64,000 nt of DNA. Origin: Streptomyces virginiae. Its GTDB lineage: Bacteria > Actinomycetota > Actinomycetes > Streptomycetales > Streptomycetaceae. Each line of letters opens with the position of its first letter. Position 1 is the stretch's first letter. Where the stretch lies: assembly GCF_000720455.1 (NCBI RefSeq), contig NZ_JOAK01000020.1, positions 127,523 through 191,522 of the forward strand. Direction: 5' to 3'. Below, in pieces: positions 1-8,436 of this stretch. The position numbers were made by a program, and so were the translations under genes. The notes below the pieces were generated by a model. It made no database searches and had not been told where the DNA came from. It saw nothing but the letters and a program-made list of their open reading frames with translations.

Positions 1-1
1 G

Positions 2-487
2 ATGTGGCAGTCGTGGTTGTCCGGACTGACATCGTCCGAACGAGCCGCCGCGGAGTCGCTTCGGACGCAGTTCGAGGCCCTTGGTGCGGCTGACGCATCG
101 GATCTGGTGCGGTCCGAGATCGATGGGAACCAGCCGGAGCTGGCCCGGTTCGTGCTGCTCCGCGCCCTGTGGCGGGGTGCGATCGACGGCTGGGCCACCC
201 CGGGAGCCTTGGACCAGGTGGCGGCAGCCCGGCGCCTGCTGGATGCGGGGGCGGACCGGGACGACCTGGTGCTGATGGCCCGCGCCATCGCCTACGAAGC
301 GGTGTTCGCCGTGGTGGACGAGCTCGACTGCGGCGGGGACGTCAACGTGTCCGGGGTCGACGTCGGCTGGGCCGTCATGGAGTCCGGCGAGGACGGACAT
401 CCCACCGGCCGGGTCCTCTCGGGTCTTCACGAGGACCTTCTGGCGACGGACCCGAGTGGGCGCGACGGTGCGGACATGTGGCGTTGA
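2..487 (+). CDS. hypothetical protein (5' end may lie outside the window)
   Basis: Reads from an ATG at base 2 to a TGA at 485-487, giving 161 residues. The product is acidic, soluble-looking and helical, without a signal peptide or membrane segment. I recognise no family. The first methionine lies at the edge of the window, so the true start may be upstream. It converges on the transferase gene that ends at 510, leaving only about 22 bases between them. The strong GC bias at third codon positions supports it as coding. Confidence 0.55.
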   Translation: MWQSWLSGLTSSERAAAESLRTQFEALGAADASDLVRSEIDGNQPELARFVLLRALWRGAIDGWATPGALDQVAAARRLLDAGADRDDLVLMARAIAYEAVFAVVDELDCGGDVNVSGVDVGWAVMESGEDGHPTGRVLSGLHEDLLATDPSGRDGADMWR

Positions 488-509
488 GTGCCTGTCCGAG
501 GTCCTCGCG

Positions 510-1511
510 CTACCGGTCCGCCAGGGCGTACAGGCCCGTCACCACCGCGCCGCGGCGGCGTTTCGCCTCGATCGTCGTCATGCCCGCGTGCAGGGCCGTC
601 GTGCCGTGGGCGTAGGCGTCCTGGACGGGGAGGTAGTACATGAGGTTGAAGTAGAGGTGTGGCGCAGGGTGGGTGCGGTCGACGGCGACCGCGCGGATCC
701 ACGTCGTGGCGGCGTAGTGGTAGTACAGGCAGAAGCTGGCCATCCGCCGCCCCTCGTAGGCCGCCACCACGCGGGCCGCGCCGCCCATCGACGCCGCCTG
801 CCGCTTGAGCAGACCGGTCATGGCGTCGATGCCGTCGCGGTCGTGACCGTGGTCCTGCTGGTGTCCGGCGAGCAGGATCCCGGCGTCCTCGGCGCAGTCC
901 GCGAGCGCCAGGTGCCGTACGTCCAGACCTGCGGCGGCGAACTCGCGCCGTTCGCGGCGCACGCCGACGCGGCGCCGCGACGGGAGCGAGGAGACGTACG
1001 CCTCGAAGTCCCGCCCGGGCAGCGGGATGAGGGCGTCGTCCTCCAGGTGGAAGGGCTCCCCGGGATAGAAGGGGGCGAGCCGGGCGGTGGCCCGGGCGGT
1101 GAGGTACGGCCACCAGTGCGTGGTGCCGTTGCGGTCGGCGAGCGCCCGGCCCGCGTCCCGCAGGAGCGCGAGGCAGGCGTCGCGCCGTACGGAGTCCAGG
1201 CCGGGGGCGGTCAGCGGGGTATTGCGGTAGCCGCGCCGGGCCCCCGCGATCACGCGCGGCCGAAGCTCCGCCGGCAGGAGGCCGGCCGGTAGGTAGGCGT
1301 CGTTCGGTTCCTCGTGCACCAGGTAGAGGGGGGCCGCGGCGAGCAGCGTGCCGGCGTCGTCCCGGACGAGGGCGTACGAGGCGTCGGCGGTCGGGTCCTC
1401 CTCCTCCCCGGCGAGCCACCTGTGGGAGAGGTACAGGCCGGCCGGGGCGGCGAGCCGCTCCCACTCGACGGCCGGGACGGCACGGACGGACTCGACGAGC
1501 GTCGTGATCAA
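510..1511 (-). CDS. FemAB/GNAT-fold acyl or aminoacyl transferase-like protein (COG3146-like)
   Basis: 333 residues from a TTG start at 1511 that overlaps the stop of the upstream MFS gene (TTGA), which is why I chose this start. The middle and C-terminal parts carry an SRRRVGVRRERREF stretch, a conserved YYHYAATTWIRAV strand and a terminal TTIEAKRRRG block. These resemble the GNAT-fold 'peptidogalycan biosynthesis' family (COG3146), relatives of FemAB/FemX, which transfer aminoacyl groups from tRNA. It is the last gene of a translationally coupled four-gene minus-strand operon with two ATP-grasp ligases and an exporter. That suggests it adds an acyl or aminoacyl unit to a small product, but this role is inferred. 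Confidence 0.7.
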   Translation of the reverse strand: MITTLVESVRAVPAVEWERLAAPAGLYLSHRWLAGEEEDPTADASYALVRDDAGTLLAAAPLYLVHEEPNDAYLPAGLLPAELRPRVIAGARRGYRNTPLTAPGLDSVRRDACLALLRDAGRALADRNGTTHWWPYLTARATARLAPFYPGEPFHLEDDALIPLPGRDFEAYVSSLPSRRRVGVRRERREFAAAGLDVRHLALADCAEDAGILLAGHQQDHGHDRDGIDAMTGLLKRQAASMGGAARVVAAYEGRRMASFCLYYHYAATTWIRAVAVDRTHPAPHLYFNLMYYLPVQDAYAHGTTALHAGMTTIEAKRRRGAVVTGLYALADR

Positions 1512-2761
1512 TGCGGGTTCCTCCGGCGGTGACGGTTGGGCGCCTTCAGGGCGGGGGCGGCGGCCACGGCGAGCAGGCACGCCACGGCCTCGGCGCCCCA
1601 GGGCAGCAGGGGCCCGGCTTCCAGCAGCAGGGTGAACAGGGCGGGAGCGGCGACCATGCCGATGGCCCACGAGAACTGGTACAGGCCCTGCGTGAAGCCC
1701 CCGGCCGCTTCGGGGGTGAGGCTCACCGACAGCTCGCTCAGCGCCGGGCCGAGGAGGATCTCCGCCACGCTGAACAGCGTGATCGCGGCGACCAGGGCCA
1801 CCCAGGCGGTGAAGGCGAGGGAGGGCAGGGCGGGCAGCATGAAGGCCCCCATGCCGGCGGCCATGACGAGGTAGCCGGCCGCCACGGCGCGAGGGGGTGC
1901 CTTCGGCGCGAGGTGGGCGGTGACCACCGTCGAAAACCCGGAGACGATCACGGTGTTGACGACGAACAGCAGGCTCGCAGCCGAGGCGGGCAGTCCCAGG
2001 GCACGGGTGGCGTAGAGGGCGACGAGCACGGACAGCGCGGCCTGGGCGAGGACGTAGGGCAGGTTCACCGCGACGAGCAGCAGGTAGCGGCGCGTGTGGT
2101 CGGTCCGCGTCACCCGCACGCCGGGCGGGGTCTCCTCGCGCCCGGGCGGGCTGGTCTTCAGCGTGGCGAAGCAGACGGCAGCGAGCAGATAGGTCGCGGC
2201 GTCGACCGCGATCATCCACCAGAGGGCGCCCTTCCCGAAGACCGCCAGGGACCCGGCGGCGGCGGCCGCGCCGGCGGCCAGGCCGATGTTGCGCAGCGAG
2301 CCGGTGAACGCGAACCACGCGCGCCGCTCACCGGGGTCGGTGACGTGCGTGATCAGGGTGCGCTGGGCGGTGAAGTACATGTTGATGCCGGCCTGCACCA
2401 CGACGTGGACGACGGCGACGTGCCACAGCCGGTCCGCGAACAGGAACAGGGTGAACCCGAAGGCGGACAGGACGTTCGCAGCGACGGCGACCGGTCGCGG
2501 CCCGGTACGGTCCATCAGGCGGCCCGCGAGGAACGTGACGGGCAGGGCGACGGCCTGGCCCACCGTCATCGCCATGCCGACCTGCGCGGCCGGCAGGCCC
2601 CGTACGTCGGTGAAGTACAGCAGCCCGAGTGGCAGGAGCATGCCGTTGCCGACGGAGTCGATCAGGTTGCCGGTGATGAACCGGCCGTGGCCCCGCAGCG
2701 CGGGCACGCCCAGGCGCGCCGCGGCGCCGGGGCGGCGTCGGGTGTCGGATGCCGTGCTCAT
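1508..2761 (-). CDS. MFS-family transporter
   Basis: 417 residues with about 12 hydrophobic segments, an N-terminal GNLIDSVGNGMLLPLGLLYF helix and the loop AGRLMDRTGPRPV between helices 2 and 3, typical of the drug-efflux type of major facilitator. It starts with ATG at 2761, sharing ATGA with the stop of the ATP-grasp gene upstream. Its own stop overlaps the TTG of the transferase downstream. Within this operon it most likely exports the product or confers self-resistance. The substrate cannot be told from the sequence. Confidence 0.85.
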   Translation of the reverse strand: MSTASDTRRRPGAAARLGVPALRGHGRFITGNLIDSVGNGMLLPLGLLYFTDVRGLPAAQVGMAMTVGQAVALPVTFLAGRLMDRTGPRPVAVAANVLSAFGFTLFLFADRLWHVAVVHVVVQAGINMYFTAQRTLITHVTDPGERRAWFAFTGSLRNIGLAAGAAAAAGSLAVFGKGALWWMIAVDAATYLLAAVCFATLKTSPPGREETPPGVRVTRTDHTRRYLLLVAVNLPYVLAQAALSVLVALYATRALGLPASAASLLFVVNTVIVSGFSTVVTAHLAPKAPPRAVAAGYLVMAAGMGAFMLPALPSLAFTAWVALVAAITLFSVAEILLGPALSELSVSLTPEAAGGFTQGLYQFSWAIGMVAAPALFTLLLEAGPLLPWGAEAVACLLAVAAAPALKAPNRHRRRNPH

Positions 2762-4008
2762 CGGCCCAGCAACGAAGTGATCTTGCCCAGGACTTCGGCC
2801 GCGGGGAAGCCCGTCGTCGAGTGCAGTTCCGTCAGGGCCGCCACGGTGGCGGCCTCCTCGCCCTCGGCGAGGGTGAGGACGACGATGTCGCCGCGGGAGA
2901 CTCCGTCGACGACCAGCTCGTGCGCGGTGACCACGGTGACGGTTTCCCGGAGCACGGCCGACGCCGCTGCGGGGACGCCCCCGGCGGCGAGGAACTCGAC
3001 GGCCCACCCGGCGCGCCGCACCGGCCCGCCGTCCGGCGGGAGGCCGCGCGCCATGCGGGCGAGCGTGGCGAAGGTGTTCGTGCCGGACGCGGCGCACGAC
3101 AGGGTGGTGGCGCCACCGACGCGCGGATTCACCTCCAGGACCACGAAACGGCCGCCCGTGCGGACCATGTCGACGTTGACCGAGCCGTGCACGCCCAGTT
3201 CCCCGCACAGCGCGACCAGGGTGCGGGCCACGTCGGCGAACGCGGCGTCGGCCTCGGGGCGGGGCCCGCACCAGCGCAGGTCGGCGAAGGTGAACACGGG
3301 CTCCGCGCCGGCCCGCCCGGTCCAGCACAGGGGGAGGACCCGGTAGGCGCCGGGCCGTCCCACGATGTCGACGCTGCACAGGTCGCCCTCGACGACCTCC
3401 TCCAGTACCGCAGACGCCTGCGGCGGGCCGGCGAGCCAGGCGTCCAGTTCTGCCGGTGTGCGCAGGGCGCGGATGCCCACGCTGGTGGAGTCCCACACCG
3501 GCTTCGCCATCAGCGGGTATCCGATCCGCGCGGCCTGCGCCCGCAGAGCGTCCCGGTACCCGGGCACCGGCAGGCCGCGGCCCGCCAGCAGGCCGGAGTC
3601 GGCGCGGACGCCGTCCGGGACCTCCAGCCCGGCGCGCCGGCAGAGCTGTTTGGTCTCCCACTTGTCCACCAGCAGCATCGTCGACGCGAGCGGGGTGACG
3701 ACCGTCGGGATGCCGGCCGCCTCCAGGTGGGTCGCGGCGGCGGCGTCGCGCAGCGCGTTCTCGCAGGGCAACGAGATCGACACCGCCGCGTCCGCGCCCC
3801 ATGCGGCGACCACGTCGGCGAGCTGCCGGGGCGTGATCTCCCGATCGAGCCGCTGCCGGTGTCCGGGGAAGTCGCCGTCATCGGGGCTGCCGCTGGTGTG
3901 GAACAGGCCGGCCTCGATCCCCTCGGCGGCGAGGCCGCGTACGGCCTGCTGGATGTAGGGGTCGGCCCGCCGGATGCCCACCGACCGTAGGAACGCGATC
4001 TTCCGCAC
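2758..4008 (-). CDS. ATP-grasp ligase (second of two)
   Basis: 416 residues from GTG at 4008, five bases after the preceding stop. The ATP-grasp core is visible: the nucleotide-binding lysine region PLMAKPVWDSTSVG, the acidic ridge VLEEVVEGDLCSVD, and the metal-binding ExNxR motif in FVVLEVNPRVGGATTLS. ATP-grasp enzymes activate a carboxylate as an acyl phosphate and join it to an amine or another nucleophile. The N-terminal part (RKIAFLRSVGIRRADPYIQ) looks like the usual pre-ATP-grasp domain. A second, dissimilar ATP-grasp enzyme directly upstream suggests two successive ligation steps. The substrates are unknown. Confidence 0.8.
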   Translation of the reverse strand: MRKIAFLRSVGIRRADPYIQQAVRGLAAEGIEAGLFHTSGSPDDGDFPGHRQRLDREITPRQLADVVAAWGADAAVSISLPCENALRDAAAATHLEAAGIPTVVTPLASTMLLVDKWETKQLCRRAGLEVPDGVRADSGLLAGRGLPVPGYRDALRAQAARIGYPLMAKPVWDSTSVGIRALRTPAELDAWLAGPPQASAVLEEVVEGDLCSVDIVGRPGAYRVLPLCWTGRAGAEPVFTFADLRWCGPRPEADAAFADVARTLVALCGELGVHGSVNVDMVRTGGRFVVLEVNPRVGGATTLSCAASGTNTFATLARMARGLPPDGGPVRRAGWAVEFLAAGGVPAAASAVLRETVTVVTAHELVVDGVSRGDIVVLTLAEGEEAATVAALTELHSTTGFPAAEVLGKITSLLGR

Positions 4009-4013
4009 CGGTG

Positions 4014-5273
4014 TCAGCCCACTTCCACGAGGGACCGGGCGACCACCCCGGCCGCCAGGTCGCGCGCTCGCTCGGCGGTCGCCGCGCGGGCGACGACGTG
4101 TCCGATCCGGCAGGCGGAGTCCGCCGGCTCCGGCACCGTGTCGCCCGGCCGCAGGTGCAGCTCGCCGTGCGTGCCGGGGACCTCCGGGATGGACGCCCGG
4201 CGCAGCACCCCGCCGCGCTCCGGGAGCAGGAAGCGGATCGAGGCGGCGTCCGCGGCCGTCGCGGTGGTGTCGGGGACCCGGCCGAGCACGGCCTGCAGGT
4301 AGGCCGCCGCCTCGCTGACACCCGTAGCGGCCTCGACGACCTCGCACAGGTTGTCCCCGGGCAGCCGGGCACCGGTCTCGATCACGTACGGCGTCCGCGT
4401 CCCCGGGGGGATCTTCAGCTCCGTGTGCGCGATGCCGTTGCGGACACCGACGGCGAGCGCCGCGCGCGCCGCCGTGCGCTGCACGATCCCGGCCAGCTCC
4501 CCGTCCAGGCCGGACGGGCAGGTGTGCCCGGTCTCGATGCGGTACCGGCCTTCGGTGGTTTCCTTGCGTACGACCGGCAGCGGATGGGCCACCCCGCCCG
4601 CGACCACCGTGTCGCACGAGAACTCCGTCCCGGGCACGTACTCCTGCAGCAGGGCCGTGGTGTCCAGCTCCAGGCCGTGCGGCCGGGCGTGCGTGAACCG
4701 CCGGGCCGCGGCGACGGCACGGTCGAGTGCGTCGCCGCCGGGGCCGTCCACCACGGACACCCCCCACGAGCCGCCCTGCTCCGCGGGCTTGACCACCAGG
4801 GGCCACCCCAGCCCGCCGGTCTCCGCGACCCGGTGCGCCTCCGCCGCGTCACGGGCCACCGCCCAGCGGGGGGCGGGGATCCCGGCCGCCGCGAAGGCCT
4901 CACCCATCAGGATCTTGTTCCTGGCCGCCCGGGCGAGCAGCGGGTCGTTGCCGGGCAGGCCGACCCGCTCGGCCAGCAGTGCGGCGAGCGGGGTGAAGAG
5001 CTCGAAGCAGGCCGCGACACCCGCCACCTCGTGGTGCCGGCAGAACGCCTCCATGTCCGCCAGTGCCCGCGGGGTGTCCGTGAGGTCCGTCGCGCACACC
5101 CCCGCGAGGGCGCAGCGCAGCCCGACCGGATAGGCGTCGTGGACCTCCGCGTGGGTCGCGGCGTACAGACGCAGTCCCAGCCGGTCCGCGGCCTCCACCA
5201 GGAAACGCCCCGCGTTCCCCATCGGCTCGATCACCAGCACTCCCGGGCCGCGCGGGCCCGCCCCGATAGTCAT
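4014..5273 (-). CDS. ATP-grasp ligase (first of two)
   Basis: 419 residues from ATG at 5273; first gene of the minus-strand operon. Visible motifs are the lysine strand PLVVKPAEQGGSWGVSVVDG, the LLQEYVPGTEFSCDTVV block and a metal-site motif VIETGARLPGDN, where the usual ExNxR asparagine is a glycine. This pattern occurs in the amino-acid-ligase-like branch of ATP-grasp enzymes. It shares little with its neighbour beyond the fold, so the pair looks like different ligation steps rather than a recent duplication. The product is probably cytoplasmic and probably forms an amide bond; the substrate is unknown. Confidence 0.8.
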   Translation of the reverse strand: MTIGAGPRGPGVLVIEPMGNAGRFLVEAADRLGLRLYAATHAEVHDAYPVGLRCALAGVCATDLTDTPRALADMEAFCRHHEVAGVAACFELFTPLAALLAERVGLPGNDPLLARAARNKILMGEAFAAAGIPAPRWAVARDAAEAHRVAETGGLGWPLVVKPAEQGGSWGVSVVDGPGGDALDRAVAAARRFTHARPHGLELDTTALLQEYVPGTEFSCDTVVAGGVAHPLPVVRKETTEGRYRIETGHTCPSGLDGELAGIVQRTAARAALAVGVRNGIAHTELKIPPGTRTPYVIETGARLPGDNLCEVVEAATGVSEAAAYLQAVLGRVPDTTATAADAASIRFLLPERGGVLRRASIPEVPGTHGELHLRPGDTVPEPADSACRIGHVVARAATAERARDLAAGVVARSLVEVG

Positions 5274-5492
5274 TCGACCAGCAAAGCCGCAGGTGGGAAG
5301 CGGCGGCTATCGGCCTGACAAACGAAAATAACTCGCCTCAGAGCATGCCGACTTGGAGCAAAGGCCAAGCAACTGGCCAGTAACAGAGCGGCATTTGGTG
5401 CGCATCACCCATGGAAGCGCACAAGCGTCCCGTGGTCGGATCGCCACGCCACGCAAACCCGCATCCGCGACCCGAACGGGGAAACGAGCACA
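5274..5492. promoter_or_regulatory. divergent promoter region of the ATP-grasp and radical SAM operons
   Basis: About 220 bases separate the start of the minus-strand ATP-grasp operon from the GTG of the radical SAM gene. The stretch is noticeably more AT-rich than its surroundings (for example around 5317-5330), as expected for promoters. I could not assign confident -35/-10 hexamers. Confidence 0.4.
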
Positions 5493-6956
5493 GTGACCAG
5501 CCTGCGCCAGCAGCTCACCGAACGGCTCACCGACCAGATCGCCGATCAGATCGCCCAGGGCGTCATCCCGCCCTACCAGTACTCCTACCCGCCCCGCTCC
5601 ACCTACCGCCCCCTCCCGCGGGGCAAGTGGAGCATCGCCGAGATCTGGGCCACGGACCTCTCCAACCACCAGGTCCCCGAACTCAACCTGTACCTCCACG
5701 TCCCCTTCTGCGACCGCAAGTGCGGCTTCTGCAACCTCTACACGATCATCAGCACCGACGAGGACGTCTTCGACGCCTACACCGACGCCTTGTGTACGCA
5801 GATCGAGGACCACGCCGAGATCATCCAGGCCCGCCGGCTGCGCACCGTCTACATCGGCGGCGGGACCCCGGCCCTGCTCAAGCCCCGCCATTTCGAGCAG
5901 ATCTTCACCACGCTCGCCCGTATCTACCCCAACTGGCGCTCCACCGTGGAGGAGGTCGCCGTAGAGGCCACACCGTCCTCCATCGCCGACGCGCCCCACG
6001 AGTTCAAGGCCCTCATCGACATGGGCCTCACCCGGGCCAACGTCGGCATCCAGTCCCTCGTCCCGCGCGAGATCCGCGAGGCCGGCCGCGGCGGCGAGGA
6101 CGAGAACGTCATCCGCCGCGCGATCCGGACCGCACACGACCTCGGCCTCCCGGACCTGTCCACGGACCTGATCATGGGCTTCGCCGGGCAGACCCCCGAG
6201 ACCTGGCGCCACAGCGTCGACGAGCTGGCCGCGCTGAAGCCCACCACCATCAGCACCTACTTCCTCACGGTGCGGCCGGACGCCTGGTTCTCCAAGACCG
6301 GCGCCTACCAGTACATGTGGCAGCCCGAGCTCTACGACCGCTACGACTACGCCCGCCAGGTCTTCCTCGACCACGGCTACGTCCAGGAAGGGTCCGTCCG
6401 CTACAAGACCCCGGGCCGCGGCGGCTACGCCCAGAAGGTCCTCACCTTCCACGGCGTGCCCCTGCTGGGCCTCGGCGTCGGAGCCCGCTCCTACACCAGC
6501 GTCCTCGACTACATGACCGGCAGCGTGAAGCCCTCGACGGCCGAGGTCGCCGACTACATCAGGAAGGCCGGCAACCACGAGATCGTCCCGGTCACCGGCA
6601 TCGAGCTGACCGCCGAGGAGATCGTCCGCAAGCGCCTCGTCCTCGACACCTTCGACCTCGACCTCTCCGAACTCGACCGCTTCGGCTACCAGAAGCACGC
6701 CGCCGAGTTCGAGCCCGTCCTGGACGCCGCCGAGGCCAACGGCCTCCTCCACCGGCTCGGCCGGCGCATCCAGCTCACCCCCAAGGGCTTCAAGTACCGC
6801 GACGTCCTGTCCTGGATGTTCTACTCCGACCCCGTCAAGGGCCTGGACCGCGAGTACTACGAGAACCTGCACGCGGCGAACGCCCGCGCCCGGAAGAACA
6901 TGGGAGCCACCCCCGTGCGCATCACCGGCGTCGACCTGCGCGAGGGCGCGGCGTGA
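5493..6956 (+). CDS. HemW/HemN-like radical SAM protein
   Basis: 487 residues from GTG at 5493. The radical SAM cluster motif is clear: C73, C77 and C80 in HVPFCDRKCGFCNLY, followed by the SAM-binding IGGGTPALL near residue 122. The C-terminal winged-helix-like segment (LTAEEIVRKRLVLDTFDLD to LTPKGFKY) matches the HemN/HemW C-terminal domain. In secondary metabolism such proteins act as methylases, cyclopropanases or C-C bond formers. It is longer than housekeeping HemW (about 380-410 residues), and its neighbours are not tetrapyrrole genes. A role in tailoring the product of this cluster is inferred. Its stop overlaps the start of the DUF1152 gene. Confidence 0.8.
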   Translation: MTSLRQQLTERLTDQIADQIAQGVIPPYQYSYPPRSTYRPLPRGKWSIAEIWATDLSNHQVPELNLYLHVPFCDRKCGFCNLYTIISTDEDVFDAYTDALCTQIEDHAEIIQARRLRTVYIGGGTPALLKPRHFEQIFTTLARIYPNWRSTVEEVAVEATPSSIADAPHEFKALIDMGLTRANVGIQSLVPREIREAGRGGEDENVIRRAIRTAHDLGLPDLSTDLIMGFAGQTPETWRHSVDELAALKPTTISTYFLTVRPDAWFSKTGAYQYMWQPELYDRYDYARQVFLDHGYVQEGSVRYKTPGRGGYAQKVLTFHGVPLLGLGVGARSYTSVLDYMTGSVKPSTAEVADYIRKAGNHEIVPVTGIELTAEEIVRKRLVLDTFDLDLSELDRFGYQKHAAEFEPVLDAAEANGLLHRLGRRIQLTPKGFKYRDVLSWMFYSDPVKGLDREYYENLHAANARARKNMGATPVRITGVDLREGAA

Positions 6957-8011
6957 GCGACCTGTACGTCGCGGCGGGCGGTGGCGGGGACCCCCTCGGC
7001 ACACTGATCGCCGCTCGCACCGTCACCGTGGCCCCGGACCCGCCGCTGATCGCCACCTACGCGTGGGAACGCCCCGAGATCAGCGACACCCCCGGCCCGC
7101 TCGGGGAACGCCACTTCACGGGGCTCGCCCGCAGCGTGGGCGGCGCCCCGGCCTTCACCCCCGGGACCAGGGCCCGGCGCCCGGCCGGATCCACCCTGCC
7201 CCGCCTCGCCGCCGACCTGCCGGCCCGGCTGCTGCTGCTCGACCCGGCCCGGGGGCTCTCCGCACTGGCCGGGCGGATCGGGGCCATGGCCGAGGCCGCG
7301 GGCGGCCGCATCCGCATCGTCGACATCGGCGGCGACATCCTGACCCACGGCGACGAGCCGGGCCTGTGCAGCCCGTTCGGGGACGCCCTCACCCTCGCCG
7401 CCTGCCACCTCACCGGCATCCCCACCACCGTCCACGTCGCCGGCCCGGGCCTCGACGGGGAGATCGACGAACGGACCCTGCTCGCGCGCATGCCCGGATG
7501 CCACGCCCTCACCCCGGGCCCGGCCGCGGCCTCGGCGGCCGCCCGGGCGCTGGCATGGCACCCCTCGGAGGCTTCCGCCCTGTGGGCGGCCGCCGTCCAC
7601 GGCGCCCGGGGCACCGTACGAGCGGTCAACCACACCGCCGAACTCACCGGGGTCTCGGCGAAGCTGTACCACCTGCCGCTGGACGAAGCCGTCGCCCACA
7701 ACCCGGTCGCGCGCGCCCTGCTCGCCGAGCGCCCCGGGACCTTGGAGGAGGCCGCCGACCTCTCCCACCGGCTCACCGGCATCCACGGCCTGGCGCCCGA
7801 GGACGCCCGCACACCCCGGCAGGACCCGCCGGCCGGCGGGACCGCCCTCCTGGACCGTGCTGTCGCCGTGAAGGCGCTCCGCGAGGCGGCCGCCGGCGCG
7901 GAGCACGTCACCTTCCGGTACGCCGCCCGCTCCCTCGGCCTCGCCTGGACCGACATCCCGGCCCTGCGAGAACTCCTCGGCAGCGACACCCCGCTGCTCC
8001 GGCTCACCTGA
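6953..8011 (+). CDS. DUF1152 family protein
   Basis: 352 residues from GTG at 6953, overlapping the radical SAM stop (GTGA). It opens with a glycine-rich VAAGGGGDPLGTLIAARTV segment and carries VDIGGDILTHGDEPGLCSP near residues 122-140. Both are the recurring blocks of DUF1152, a family without a firmly assigned function that looks Rossmann-like. There is no signal peptide or membrane segment. Tight coupling to the radical SAM gene implies that the two proteins act together, perhaps with this one binding a nucleotide or cofactor. The family call is firm by motif; the role is unknown. Confidence 0.75.
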   Translation: MSDLYVAAGGGGDPLGTLIAARTVTVAPDPPLIATYAWERPEISDTPGPLGERHFTGLARSVGGAPAFTPGTRARRPAGSTLPRLAADLPARLLLLDPARGLSALAGRIGAMAEAAGGRIRIVDIGGDILTHGDEPGLCSPFGDALTLAACHLTGIPTTVHVAGPGLDGEIDERTLLARMPGCHALTPGPAAASAAARALAWHPSEASALWAAAVHGARGTVRAVNHTAELTGVSAKLYHLPLDEAVAHNPVARALLAERPGTLEEAADLSHRLTGIHGLAPEDARTPRQDPPAGGTALLDRAVAVKALREAAAGAEHVTFRYAARSLGLAWTDIPALRELLGSDTPLLRLT

Positions 8012-8028
8012 ATCCGGCGGCTCCCGCA

Positions 8029-8070
8029 CCGGGGGCTCCGGCCGCACCACCGTGTGGCCGGAGCCCCCGG
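8029..8070 (+). terminator. strong GC-rich hairpin after the DUF1152 gene
   Basis: Perfect 15-bp arms at 8029-8043 and 8056-8070. The loop can pair further with one GU wobble, giving about 19 bp and a small apex. It lies 18 bases after the DUF1152 stop and has no U-tract, as usual for Streptomyces terminators. It separates the radical SAM operon from the lanthipeptide cluster. Confidence 0.75.
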
Positions 8071-8436
8071 TCGCCCCACGGGCCGTGGAGGAGCCCCCCA
8101 CGCAATTCGAGCGCTGTTTCGATGGAAATCCGGCGACGGCTCCCGTATTCCAGTTGAATTCGACAACCGCTCGATGCACGAGGCTCGGAAGTCCTCAACA
8201 GGGCCCCTCGCATGCCGCGCCCCCGTTCCGGCACGCACACCGAGCGGGCATGCAAAGCGGTTTGCACCCGCGCACACTCCTGCACGCTTCCTTTCTGCGC
8301 CGGTTGACACCATCCGGCGGCGCAACGACACCGTGCGCTCGTCGCAGCCAGTGACGTCGGCCCGGAACGGCCGATACGTTCTTCATTACCGAAGGCATAT
8401 TCCAACCAGCGGTCCTCGCCGTTGAGAGGGACAGGC
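8071..8436 (+). promoter_or_regulatory. upstream region of the lanthipeptide cluster
   Basis: This gene-free stretch before the lanthionine synthetase holds a TTGACA at 8304-8309 without a convincing -10 hexamer at the usual spacing. It also has a 6-bp inverted repeat with a 6-base spacer at 8357-8374. A purine-rich ribosome site (GAGAGGG) lies just before the ATG at 8437. The cluster promoter is presumably here, but I cannot place it exactly. Confidence 0.35.

Noticed and set aside
510..8011. Reading the HemW-like protein as a haem biosynthesis enzyme
   Set aside because: Its neighbours are ligases, an exporter and DUF1152, and no other tetrapyrrole gene is near; the housekeeping role cannot be excluded but the context argues against it.
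8304..8332. Consensus -35 box TTGACA upstream of the lanthionine synthetase
   Set aside because: No acceptable -10 hexamer follows at 16-19 bases, so I do not call it a promoter by itself.
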